Positions 28,355 to 38,655 of a stretch of 64,000 nt of DNA are shown here, piece by piece (position 1 is the first letter of the stretch; each line of letters opens with the position of its first letter). Origin of the DNA: Ziziphus jujuba (Eukaryota > Streptophyta > Magnoliopsida > Rosales > Rhamnaceae). A model generated the notes under the pieces. The model was not told the origin of the DNA. It was given only the letters and a program-made list of their open reading frames with translations, and made no database searches. The stretch is taken from positions 46,198,001-46,262,000 of the forward strand of contig NC_083379.1 of assembly GCF_031755915.1 (NCBI RefSeq). Reading direction: 5' to 3'. Made by a program: the position numbers and the translations under genes.

Positions 28355-28680
28355 TATGCGTTGGCAAAATCCAATCCAACTCGTTTAAACCGATCAATTC
28401 AATTAATTTTTAGTAGTTTTAATTGGATTTTTTACATAAATGTATTGGATTGGATTCAAAATATCATAAATTTTATGGATTTGATTGGTTATTAAATTGA
28501 AAATACAAAACCAATCCAAATCATATATTATATCATTAAAAATTTATATATTTTGTATGTTTTTATTTTTATTTTTATATATTAATTTTTAATATATAAT
28601 TTTAACATATCCCCAAAATTTCCAAATGAAATGAAACCCTAAATAACAGCCTGTCTTATCATTATGTTGCCTTGCTGCTA
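28355..28680. repeat. Inverted-repeat arm A-left (hAT/MITE-like)
   Basis: This arm matches the reverse complement of 29051-29391 over roughly 300 bp. Shared landmarks, in order from the outer end, are GGCAAAAT, TTTTTACAT, AAAATAT(C/T)ATAAATT, GGATTGGTTAT, the AATATATTATAT region and AAACCCTAAA. The outer end here is degenerate (TATGCGTTGGCAAAA), whereas the other copy ends TAGAGGTGGGCAAAA, a start typical of plant hAT-like ends. No matching target-site duplication was found for this pair. Confidence 0.7.
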
Positions 28681-29865
28681 GGGGTGGGCATGGATTGGAT
28701 TGGTTTGGTTTTAGACGAAAATACAATCCAATCCATACTTATCAGTTTCATTAATATAGAATCCAAATCAAACCATTAAAGCGTTAAATCCAAATCAAAC
28801 TAAACCATTTATGATTTGCTTGGTTAATCGGTTTAAAACTTACTAATTTATAAATATATAATACAAAGAAAAAATTTTCCAAATATAAAATATAAAAAAT
28901 AAAAAATAAATATAAATATAATTTAGGAACATATGCTAAAGCTGCCGTGAATCTTAAAGCCATGAGTCTTGGAGTAAAGGAGCAGATGGTCGAATCGAAA
29001 CTTGGCGTGGTTAATGGTTATGGTGATGGACTGGTGGTGGGCAGCAACGGAGATAAATATTTAGTTTAGGGTTATAACTTACAATTCAATTTGAGATTTG
29101 GGATGTAAAAAAAATATATTAAAAATTAATATATAAAAATGGAAAAAAAAGAGTTAAAAATTGATATATAAAAATGAAAAAAATAAAAAAATATATAATT
29201 TTTTAATTATATAATATATTATTTGGATTAGATTAGATTTATATTTCCAATCCATAACCAATCCAATCCATACAATTTATAATATTTTGAACTCAATACA
29301 ATCCAATTAATGTAAAAATCCTATCCAAACCATTAAAAATGGATTAGATTGGGCGGATTGAACTGGTTGAATTGAATTTTGCCCACCTCTACTTGCTGCC
29401 GCCACCACCACCATAACCATTAACCAAGTTTCGACCATTACAACAATCAAAACTCACGGCACAACAAGCTATCAGTTGCTACTCATTCTTAATTTCTTTG
29501 CTTCAATACTCAGCTATCAGTCGCTCATTCTTCATTCTTTGCTTCAATATTCACGACAGCTTCACAAGCAATACTCATTCTTTGCTTCAATACTCGGCAT
29601 CAACTTGCTGTTCTTTCTTAGCTTCTAGACTCATGGCAGCTTCAAGACTCATGTTAGCTTCACAAGCAATACTCATTCTTTGCTTCGATACTTGGAATCA
29701 GTTCGTTGTTCCAAATTAATTAACCAATCCAAACGAAACCGATCATAAATTGTTTGAATTTAAAGTTTCAATGGTTTGGATTGAATTCTTCTATTAGGTA
29801 AACCGAAAATATGGATTGAATTATATTTTAGTTCAAAACTGAACCAAACCAATCCATGTCCACCC
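28681..29865. mobile_element. Non-autonomous hAT-like element with terminal inverted repeats
   Basis: The left end GGGGTGGGCATGGATTGG pairs with the right end, which reads GGGTGGACATGGATTGG as reverse complement. Similarity continues about 150-180 bp inward (AATCCA(A)TCCATA, AAACCATT, TTTATGAT landmarks). The flanks TGCTGCTA (28673-28680) and TGATGCTA (29866-29873) match at 7 of 8 bases, the 8-bp duplication expected for hAT transposition. The interior has no transposase. It holds another inverted pair, 28920-29050 against 29394-29680, on either side of the A-right arm. Confidence 0.7.
29051..29391. repeat. Inverted-repeat arm A-right, inside the hAT-like element
   Basis: This is the inverted partner of 28355-28680. 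It ends outward in TTGCCCACCTCTA (TAGAGGTGGGCAA in reverse). It lies inside the larger element while its partner lies outside, so the two pairs are interleaved and not nested. Confidence 0.65.
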
Positions 29866-29873
29866 TGATGCTA

Positions 29874-30845
29874 GCCGAATATTCCCTCATTTGTATTTGG
29901 CCCATGATGGTATATATACGGAATAGCAATGATTATAAATGATCAAATCAAAAACGAAAACTTTCATGAACCGTGCTTACATGATTCGAGTAATGATATC
30001 ATGATATGCATCTTTTTACAGGCATTAGCTCGTAAACATAATGTGAATATGATTAAACTGTACATTTTGTGTTATTTTTTTTTGAATTTAAATTAAATTA
30101 TAATATGTGACTCATGAAGTTTTAATTTATTTGAAATTAGTTTTAATTTATTTGAAATTTTAGATTTATAGCATAATTATTGTCTGAAGTATTTGTGTAA
30201 GCATCAACGTCTACCTTTAGTTTGGAAAGGGTAATTGGGGGTGCCGAGTCAAGCCAATGAAGGTTGATAGGTTTGAATATTGACCAAATTCATTGAGTGT
30301 ATTGGAATCGATGTATACCCTAAATGTCAATGCGATTATATGCTACATGATAAAATTTTTTGATGGTAAAAAAATAAAATAAAAAATTAAATACAATCAT
30401 TGATAATAACTTGGAGATCATAAATTTAAAGCCCGGTAAGAAAATTCTCATTCTCTAATTTATCCCAAAAATAATAATAATAATAATATTTATCAAATTT
30501 ACATATTTCTATTGGTGACAAACCTAAAAGCTTGTTTGCTATATAAAATGATTATTTCTAATAAAATCATTTATGAAAATAAAAAATAGAAAAAAGGGAA
30601 TAATTATCTCTATTTATTTGTTTGGTAAAAATATTATATTAGAATTAAAATTTAATTTTTATAAATAAATTTTTTCAAATGCTTTAATTTGGTTAAAATT
30701 AATTAAAAATTAAAAATTAAAAATTTTTAATATATGATAATCAATCTAAATTTAAACCTATCAAAATACAATAAAAATATTATGAAACTTATTAAAATTT
30801 AATAAAAATATATTAAAATTTATCTGGATTAAAATAAAAAAATAC

Positions 30846-30915
<70 letters not shown>

Positions 30916-31008
30916 AATAAAATATTAAATTTAAAAAATATATTTTAATATTTATTCATCTATTTCACATACAAAACCTGGACACAGGGTATTAAACGGC
31001 CAACATGG
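29874..31008. other. AT-rich spacer upstream of arogenate dehydrogenase
   Basis: No gene is seen here. The stretch is very AT-rich and ends with a 65-base uninterrupted (AT)n run at about 30849-30913, under 100 bp from the putative TATA box of the next gene. Confidence 0.6.
30849..30913. repeat. Long (AT)n microsatellite
   Basis: About 65 bases of uninterrupted AT make this the longest dinucleotide run in the window. It sits in the proximal promoter region of arogenate dehydrogenase. Confidence 0.92.
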
Positions 31009-31017
31009 TATATATAT
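31009..31017 (+). promoter_or_regulatory. Putative TATA box of arogenate dehydrogenase
   Basis: TATATATAT lies 134-142 bp upstream of the chosen ATG at 31151. An upstream in-frame ATG at 31016 overlaps this box and would precede the predicted transcription start near 31040, which is why the downstream ATG was preferred. Confidence 0.5.
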
Positions 31018-31150
31018 GCATACACACTGCACGTCATACCACACAATTTCCCACCTTTTCCACCAGGTTTTGTACAAGCCGCTGTCTTCTTCTTCGAGCT
31101 CTATACTACAATATTTATTCTCTGTTGCTCTGTCTGTTTACAAATTAACA

Positions 31151-32278
31151 ATGCCCTTATTCTCTTCCACACAAACCAAGCTTCCTCCTTTCCCTTGTTC
31201 CACTCTCTACCCTCTTTCTCGCTCTCTTTCCTCTGTTCCCACTCTCAAACTCCGCAGACTTACCAATCTTCCTCAACCTCTCCGAGTCCGCGCCATTGAC
31301 GCTGCACAGCCTTACGACTACGAGACCCATATCAAAACCCATTTTCACCAATCGAATTCCCTCAAAATCGCCATCTTTGGGTTTGGAAATTTCGGCCAGT
31401 TTCTAGCCAAGGCGTTCGTCAACCAAGGTCACTCTGTCCTCGCTTACTCTCGCTCCGACTACTCCAACACGGCTCAGAAACTCGGCGTCTCGTTCTATAC
31501 GGACCCACACGACCTCTGCGAACAACACCCAGAAGTGGTTGTCTTATGCACATCCATTTTGTCCACAGAAAGCGTGATCAAATCGATCCCATTTCAGAGA
31601 TTGCGTCGAAACACCCTTTTCGTCGATGTGCTTTCGGTCAAAGAGTTTCCAAGAGATTTGCTGTTGAAGCATTTGCCGACTGAGTTTGACATACTCTGTT
31701 CGCACCCAATGTTTGGACCCCAGAGCGGCAAACATACGTGGGTTGGTCTTCCTTTTGTGTACGATAAGGTCAGGATAGGCGACAGTGGGTTCAGAATCAA
31801 TCGGTGTAAGAAATTCTTGGACATTTTCGCGAGGGAAGGTTGTAGGATGGTCGAAATGTCGTGCGAGGAGCATGATAGGCATGCGGCGGGTTCACAGTTC
31901 GTGACGCATACGATGGGGAGGGTGTTGGAGAAGTATGGTTTGGTTTCTTCGCCAATAAATACAAAAGGGTACGAGACCCTTTTGGATTTGGTGGATAATA
32001 CAGCAGGGGATAGCTTTGATTTGTATTATGGACTGTTTATGTATAATAAAAATGCAATAAAGCAGCTTGAGAGGTTGGATATGGCATTCGAGGATCTTAA
32101 GAAAGAGCTGTTTGGGCATTTGCATGAGGCCTGTAGGAAAGAGCTGTTTGGGCATGCAAAAGCTAGAACGGAAATTTCAGACGATAAAGAGCCTGCCCGG
32201 CCACGGAAGTTGCTTTCTCTTGGTGCTCAAAATGGTGTTCTTGTAAATACTATTACGGAGACAGAGAAAAGTGATTGA
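31151..32278 (+). CDS. Arogenate dehydrogenase (TyrA family), plastid, single exon
   Basis: It oxidatively decarboxylates arogenate to tyrosine with NADP+, the last step of plant tyrosine synthesis, in the plastid. The 375-aa protein starts with a Ser/Thr/Pro-rich, acid-poor segment typical of a transit peptide (residues 1 to about 45). A Rossmann motif GFGNFG is at 77-82. The TyrA core includes VDVLSVKEFP, SHPMFGPQSGKHTW, and EEHDRHAAGSQFVTHT near 239-254. The Asp at about 242 may be the residue linked to arogenate rather than prephenate specificity, but I could not confirm the numbering. The gene is intronless, as for At1g15710. Near the C-terminus GKELFGH-like units occur twice (KKELFGHLHEACRKELFGH), with a 19-base direct repeat in the DNA. 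The ORF extends 45 codons further upstream, but that extension lacks promoter support. Confidence 0.93.
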   Translation: MPLFSSTQTKLPPFPCSTLYPLSRSLSSVPTLKLRRLTNLPQPLRVRAIDAAQPYDYETHIKTHFHQSNSLKIAIFGFGNFGQFLAKAFVNQGHSVLAYSRSDYSNTAQKLGVSFYTDPHDLCEQHPEVVVLCTSILSTESVIKSIPFQRLRRNTLFVDVLSVKEFPRDLLLKHLPTEFDILCSHPMFGPQSGKHTWVGLPFVYDKVRIGDSGFRINRCKKFLDIFAREGCRMVEMSCEEHDRHAAGSQFVTHTMGRVLEKYGLVSSPINTKGYETLLDLVDNTAGDSFDLYYGLFMYNKNAIKQLERLDMAFEDLKKELFGHLHEACRKELFGHAKARTEISDDKEPARPRKLLSLGAQNGVLVNTITETEKSD

Positions 32279-35060
32279 AAAGAGAAAAGTGATCGAAAAG
32301 AAAAGAAAAAGGAAAACTGAAAATGATAATTTTCTGCTTCTGTGGTCTGCATACATATATATATATATATATATATCTATGAATGCTATTTAAATACTTT
32401 GCCTTTTTCTTTTGGTCGGACACGATCTTGTAGTGCCGCTCAGGAAAAAGTCGACCTTTTTCTATTTTAATCAACTTTCATATGATCTAGTTTTAATAAT
32501 TAGCTATATAGTGGGCGAAATATGATATATAATAGATTTGTAACTATCAAGAGGATGCATTTCCTTGTTACTTTAATAAAGTGCCTTTTTAATTAAACGT
32601 GTTATGTTATGTTTTTCTTCTTCTTCTTCTTCTTCCTCTTCCTCTTCCTCGACAAAAATGGAGATAAAAATAAGAGGAGAATTCATCAGTTCTAGAAACT
32701 TTTGACATGATTAACCCGCTTCAACTGCCCATTTTTAATTAAGGCCTAAAGCTTGTATATATTTTTTTTATTCATGTCAAACCCAAGTTCAACTTATCTT
32801 GCTCGCCAAGCCTCAAAGTTTCTATCCAGGCTGATTAATTTCTTAGAACTTTAGATCATATATACGGATTAGATCCATATCTTTTACATAATATCAAAGC
32901 CAAACCCCAATTAATTCTACCTTCTTTTTGTTCCCTCCCTAGTAAGAGAAACTGTTATTTAGGACTCGTGAAAATCTATAATCTGCACCTTTTTTTTTTT
33001 TTTTTTTTTCCATGGTCATAAAACATAAGATCTCGGCAGAATCTTAAAGTGGTTTCTGGAGTTCCTCCTATCTTTTCCGAGTAGAGCTTCAGGCACTATG
33101 GTTTCAGTTTTTATAGCAACAAAGAAAAGTAGATGGAAAATATATTTTCAAGAGCCGGTAATATTACTGTATCATTAAGAGATACTTTATTTTTAACGGT
33201 TTTTTTTTTTTTTTTTTGGGGCGAGTTTTCAATGTAAATTTCAGAATCCATTTGTAGACAGCTGAGCCATGGCCACCAATTCTGTATAGAGGCTTTGTTC
33301 AAATCCATCAATAGTCTCTGCTCAAAAGGGAAATGTGCCTCTTCCATGTGCTGAGACGTTCGGTTCGGTCTTTGCTGGAGGTCGTCTCAAAATGCAAATA
33401 TCTTTCTGGTGCCTCCGGTGTCTTTAATACTTAAACAGCGCAGGCCCTACCTAGATGGATTCTGGTGGACAAGTTTTGATTTCTTGATGCGTTGTGAAAG
33501 CAAATTCAATATGATAAAGAGTGATAAAGAGTTCTATTTCTGCTTTGTCTTTTCTGAGTTGCTGGTTGCTTGTTTCTATACTTTCTCATCTGACTCCATT
33601 GTTAATTGCAGGAGTAGGACCCATTTTCTCTTACAGGTCCAGTCATTATTTTTAGGGAAGACTAATTAGCATTTGCAAAATAAAAGGATTATATTATATG
33701 GACCAATTTAATTTTAACGGATGGGATATCCTGTGATAAGATAATATATGTCAGTTGTCAAAAGATAAACCAGATTAGGTGTAAAAGTAGGCATGATCAA
33801 ACACAAATAAAGCAAAAATACATGACATATTGCTTGGCATCTTTAATTTGATGAAAGGAAAAGATGCTAAATAATACAAGTTCATTCATTTATATCAATA
33901 AGAAATTCATGGGGCCTCTGATAGAACAAGTGCATTTACTCCTGGGTTTTAAATTCTTGGGGCATACCTTGTTCCTCCTGCTGCTCCAGTTTCTTTTCTC
34001 ATGGAGCCCCTAAAGTCTTTATTTTTGTTGATTCTGGTGCATTTTGTTTGTTTCTTTGAATGTCTGTTTCTCCATCTAAAAGAAAAGAAAATGGCAGAGG
34101 ATTGTCATGCAAATAATATAGTGGTTGAAAGCATTTATAATAGTTGAGATGACAATTTGGACTTTGTCGTCATAGGCGCTTCATAATGCATGAATAAATG
34201 AGTAGCAATACATTACAAAGTACACATTTTTTACTGTTTTTTCAGTATCAAACAGAGAAGATTGTGTTTAGATATTTTTCTTTTGTTTTAATATTTATAT
34301 GTGAACTCATTCCTATTCAATAAATGATATAATATTTGTAGTATTACAGTTAAAAAAAGATGTATGATTTGAAGAAGCGTAAAGTATTACAATGAAACTC
34401 ATTTATTATTAACTCTTTTAATTTTTTATTTTTCTCATTGGATTAGAACTCATTTATTATTAAACTCATTTAACATTTTAGTTTTTCTCATTGGATTAGA
34501 TACACTGGTAGATCAATTGGTTTTCCAAATTGTTTAGTTTGGAAGCTATGATTTTCTTTGACAGAATGAGGCACTGCATAGTTTATACTGTAATATATCC
34601 ATATATTCTGTTCCTTTCTTAAAGATTTCTCAATGAAGTTGTTGCAGATCTTTAAATTAGCCTTTCTACTTCATCCATGTTTTCTACTTAGTTTTGGTGA
34701 CCAAGAAGCCATTTTTTACCTTCACAATTAATGCATTGCAGTTGGAAATGCTCTTCTTCATCATATCTCATATATCTGTCCGGCAGATTTGGATCCCAAG
34801 TCACCAAGAAAGTCTTGAAATGCTGTTATAATTATATGCCATAAATTTCACCATTGAGAGCTGGTACACCTTGCAATAATTGTCAGAGAAGTTTTCCAAA
34901 TTTACCAACCGTAACATTAATTGTTATGAAGAAAAAATACTTGCACAGGAAGAAAACAGCAAGATATGCTGTGGACTAACTCTAGTTCACATGTACCACA
35001 CAAGCAGTGACAGTAAATACGGTCTTAGAAAACAATAACAGGACCTGCATACATCCACAC

Positions 35061-35096
<36 letters not shown>

Positions 35097-35257
35097 TATC
35101 TTGTAAAAACCATACATAACATTAACAGATATTTCACACACACACATACATAAAAAATAAAAAATAAAAAAGGAAAAAAAAAGGAAAAAAATAAAGATAT
35201 ATTACTCACACACACATACATATATATCTTGTAATAACCATATATATAAAAGCAATT
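32279..35257. other. Intergenic region between two convergent genes
   Basis: No gene is supported. A (TA)n run is at 32352-32376 in the likely 3' UTR of arogenate dehydrogenase, (TTC)n at about 32617-32650, poly(T) at 32991-33010 and 33200-33217, and (AC)n at about 35062-35091 downstream of the dioxygenase. The part at 33230-33660 is less AT-rich than its surroundings, but no domain was recognised in any frame. An A-rich insert near 35147-35195 is flanked by similar CA-repeat-containing sequence. Confidence 0.55.
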
Positions 35258-35781
35258 CTAAACTTTGGCAACATGAAGTGCTCTCTGTCCTCGCTGGTAG
35301 TATTCCCAGTGTGTAACAGCATAATCCTTGAAGTTTCTGAACAACTTTGGGTTTATGTCATTGATCAGCGCTTGTTCTGGTCCAATCTCTTTGTTGGCTT
35401 CAGGTGTATAGAACATAGCCAGAGAAATCCTCTCCCTCTTCGAGTTGGCCAATACCCTATGCACCGGGCTCTTGAACATTCCATTTGTCATTATCTGCAA
35501 AGGCTCCTTAGGACAGGTCATGAAGTGCACCATCCAATATTGGTCACACATATCTAATTATATAATAAGAAACCAGAGTAAACAGAGGATTCTTCCTTGC
35601 CAGGTATGCCTTTTAACTACTTACTACGATGGATCAAGCTCTTGCATATTTTAGTCAATCTCGCTCTTGTAATTTCCTTTTTTCTTTTTTGGACAGATTA
35701 AGTTTGGTGATTGAAGATTTTAAATTGGGATTCAAACTGAAACCCAGAAGCTGAAGGACTGTGGACTAAACATGCAGAATA

Positions 35782-35822
<41 letters not shown>

Positions 35823-37047
35823 GTATATATACCTCCATTTGGTCACCCATGAGGACTAGGAAAGCATCAGAAATTGTAGGAACGGTGAACCATTTTCCAT
35901 CTTTGGAAACTTGAAGACCTTCGACATCATCTTGCAAGATGATGGTATACCCTGTTCCGTCTGAATGAGGTTTTAGACCAAGAACCAGATCAGGCCTTTC
36001 ACAGCATGAGTAGTAGTTAAACCTTGCTTGCAGTTGAGCTCGTTCACCAAACTGATTCAAGAAGCAATTTTCTTCTAAATTCAATGACTTTGCCATGGCT
36101 TTCGAAATCTGCTCGGTTAAGGTCTTTATCTTATATGAGTATTCTTCCAAAATATTTCTGCATATAATAATTCAAAGTAGCTTACATATTAACGCAATTT
36201 TTATTTATTTTTTATTTTTTTTATTTTTTTATTTTTTTTAACGAGGGAAAAAGGAATTGACAGCGATAAAACATAGAAATAGTGAAGGAATTTCTTGGCG
36301 TTGAAGCACCTGAATGAAGTCGGGGTTTCAGGCCAAAACTTGGGTACCCTTTGATCTTGTGGATATAAATCAAGAACAAGGCGATCAGACCAGTCAAGGG
36401 GTTGACCTTCTTCAGGAACAGGGTCAGCTCCATACCCTTGAACCTCCAAAACTCCTTTCTCAATCTTCTTTTTAGCTTCCATTGGTTGTTCAAAGAATTC
36501 CTTTGCAACTCGCCGAATGCTGTCCAGAAAACAACTGGATATTCCATGGCCTATTACCTGAAGATCAATAACAAAGAGTTTTTTCAAATTTGATGCTTAT
36601 ATATGTATGTCGCTACTTGCAAGCATAGCCTAATTAACCATTGTCAACATGGAAATGAGAAAACAAAAAAATAAATGACAGATTTGGAGTTGCTTGTATA
36701 TCTTATTAACCATCCCTATATCGTTAAGGCAAAATATGTACTGATTTAAGAGTTCAGGGACCTAGTTCTATATGGACCTGAAAGCAGCCCCATGAACTTA
36801 GTGCTGAGTGAAGTTTGCGCAGCTCATCATGATCTGGTTTAGAGCTTGGTTGTGATGAAGACGATGAGATGAGACTGAGGTCAATGATGGGAATTGAAGA
36901 TAACTGAGTAGGAACATCTTGATCAGGTTCATGGTCACCGTTTCGACAAATATACAGATGAGGTGGTTCTTCACCATTGATAACCATTTCCTGGACACGC
37001 CTTGAAAGTAGTGCATCAGCTGGAAGATGGGAAACAGTACCGGCCAT
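35258..37047 (-). CDS. 2-oxoglutarate/Fe(II)-dependent dioxygenase, 4 exons
   Basis: A cytosolic 2-oxoglutarate-dependent dioxygenase of the plant DOXC class. It would hydroxylate or demethylate a small specialised metabolite, but the substrate cannot be read from sequence. Minus-strand exons are 36778-37047, 36310-36557, 35833-36157 and 35258-35494 (1080 nt, 359 aa). The N-terminal DIOX_N domain covers IPIIDLSL through LVLDLYPQDQRVPKFWPE. The catalytic triad is His237 and Asp239 in PHSDG plus His293 in SPVHRVL. Arg303 and Ser305 in RIS bind 2-oxoglutarate. The usual NYYPPC motif reads NYYSCC. C-terminal YYQRGQRALHVAKV resembles proteins annotated SRG1-like, norcoclaurine synthase-like or codeine demethylase-like. 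Intron 3 begins inside a (TA)n-rich stretch right after the donor. A TATATAT on the minus strand near 37150-37158 is a possible TATA box. Confidence 0.92.
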
Positions 37048-38655
37048 GTTGACAAGTTTTTGGACTAGGAATCCTGCTCTAACAATGACTTGGACTTTAA
37101 AGCTTTAGTATTTTTGATTTAATGGTGATACATGAAACATGATGGAAAGCATATATATTTGGTCTAAAACCTTATCTAAATATTTTTTCTCGAGTTGAGC
37201 GAATTTCTAATTATAAAATTTCACAAGGCTGTTTATTCTTTTTCCAATTTACTTTAACAAAAATGTTGGTCGAATTGTAGACTTCAAGTCTATCTATAAG
37301 ATGTATACAAGAAGGGGTTGCTGCCAAAACAAGTATTTTATTTTTTATTTTTTATTTTTTTCATTTTTATACTTTTCAAAAGATGGCTCATCGTTTGGAG
37401 GGTTTTGATAATTGTTCTCAATAGGTTTGTCCACACAAGGACCACAACTACAAGGGATCATTTTTATTTTTCTCCAAACAAATAATTGTTGATGTGATTA
37501 TATGCGTTGATATTTTACCAGCAATCACCATAAATTCATTATCAAACATTAAAACGGAAAGCAATATTTTGCTAATTTGATGTCAAATACATGGTTAACT
37601 AGCTTGCGACAAAACTAGAAGCACTTGCCCAAAAACCAAAGGTAAATCCTTTCAATCCAATATAACTTTACATAATTATGGCTACATTTTCTTGTCTAAA
37701 AATTTTTGCTCTTAAAAAATTATTTAGATTAAAATATTAAATTTGTCACATATTTATATTTATATTGGTAAAATTGATTTATTCAATAGTTAGTTGAATG
37801 TTAAAACAGTTCTTTACTCTTTATCCGTATGATAGCTCTGTGGTAAGAGGTACCTACAATCCAAATCTATGAGTTGGGTTCGAGTTTTACCAGAAAAAAA
37901 AAAAAAAAATTATTTATAAGGATAAAATAAATAAACATAAAATCAATATAAACAATTAAACAGACTTCAATAAGACCGTTGGATCATAACTCCAAAGTGG
38001 TGGGTGCCAGTGTACGGTAAAAATTGAAGAAAGAAAAGTCTGTGTTTCTGCAAAATGACAATAATGGCCTTGTCATGTACAGGAGACCATCAGCGGTGTT
38101 CGTCACCCCCAAGAAGACCAAACAATGTCCGTTTAATCGTGCTCCGATGATGGCAAAGCAAAACCGCATCTCATGCTATCATAATATAATTACATCCATA
38201 TTTTATATATATATATATATATATATGTATACATAGAGGCCCCAAAAATATCTCCTTATCGGCCCAGAATTTCAGGTACTATTTTCTTCCTTTCGTTTCT
38301 TTTTCACTTTTTCTGTTTGGTTGCCGGGTAAAGTACACTCTGGAAATCCAAAAGGATAAAAATCAAACCCTTATTTGTCCTAAAGTTTGTTTTGTTGAAT
38401 TGTTGACGAAGAAAGGAATGAAAATAAACTCTACCGAGTGAGATTTTCAAGATTTCAAAGAGTTTGGTTTTTCTTTCTCTTTTCATACCACGGTTTCCTC
38501 GGTAACCAAACAGAGCTTTTGACCTTGTGAGGTGGGAAGTTTATGCTTTCTCCATGTTTTTTTTGGGTTTTCATTTATGGGTTTGCTTGCATGGATTGAT
38601 GGTTGATGGATTTATGCATTTCGTTATTCTTTTTGTAGTCTTCTTGTGAGAAACA
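37048..38655. other. Divergent intergenic region (dioxygenase / calcineurin B-like)
   Basis: It contains both promoters and a tRNA-like retroposon relic at about 37813-37909, listed separately. A (TA)n run lies at 38206-38226. The last 400 bp before 38656 are likely 5' UTR and promoter of the EF-hand gene, possibly with a leader intron. No coding ORF is supported. Confidence 0.55.
37813..37909 (+). mobile_element. tRNA-like retroposon (SINE) relic with poly(A) tail
   Basis: TAGCTCTGTGGTAAGAG resembles the A box of a tRNA gene (consensus TAGCTCAGTNGGTAGAG). About 35 bp later GGGTTCGAGTTTTACC resembles the B box GGTTCGANTCC. A 17-A tail starts right after ACCAG. The cloverleaf does not close, so this is not a working tRNA gene. 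It is the most complete copy of the kind of sequence whose end (ACC then poly(A)) recurs alone in the micro-insertions. No clear target-site duplication was found. Confidence 0.55.

Noticed and set aside
28355..29391. Arms A as the two ends of a single transposon
   Set aside because: The flanks do not match as a target-site duplication, and the order of arms is interleaved with element B.
31016..31150. Upstream Met as start of arogenate dehydrogenase
   Set aside because: It overlaps the putative TATA box, and the segment it adds is not like a normal transit peptide start. The ATG at 31151 gives a normal-length protein.
33111..33347. Minus-strand 78-codon ORF in a less AT-rich patch
   Set aside because: No recognisable domain, it contains a translated poly(A) tract, and it has no supporting splice or start context. 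The patch may be a decayed exon but this cannot be shown.
37813..37890. Functional tRNA gene
   Set aside because: A- and B-box-like motifs are present, but the acceptor and anticodon stems do not pair and a poly(A) follows directly.
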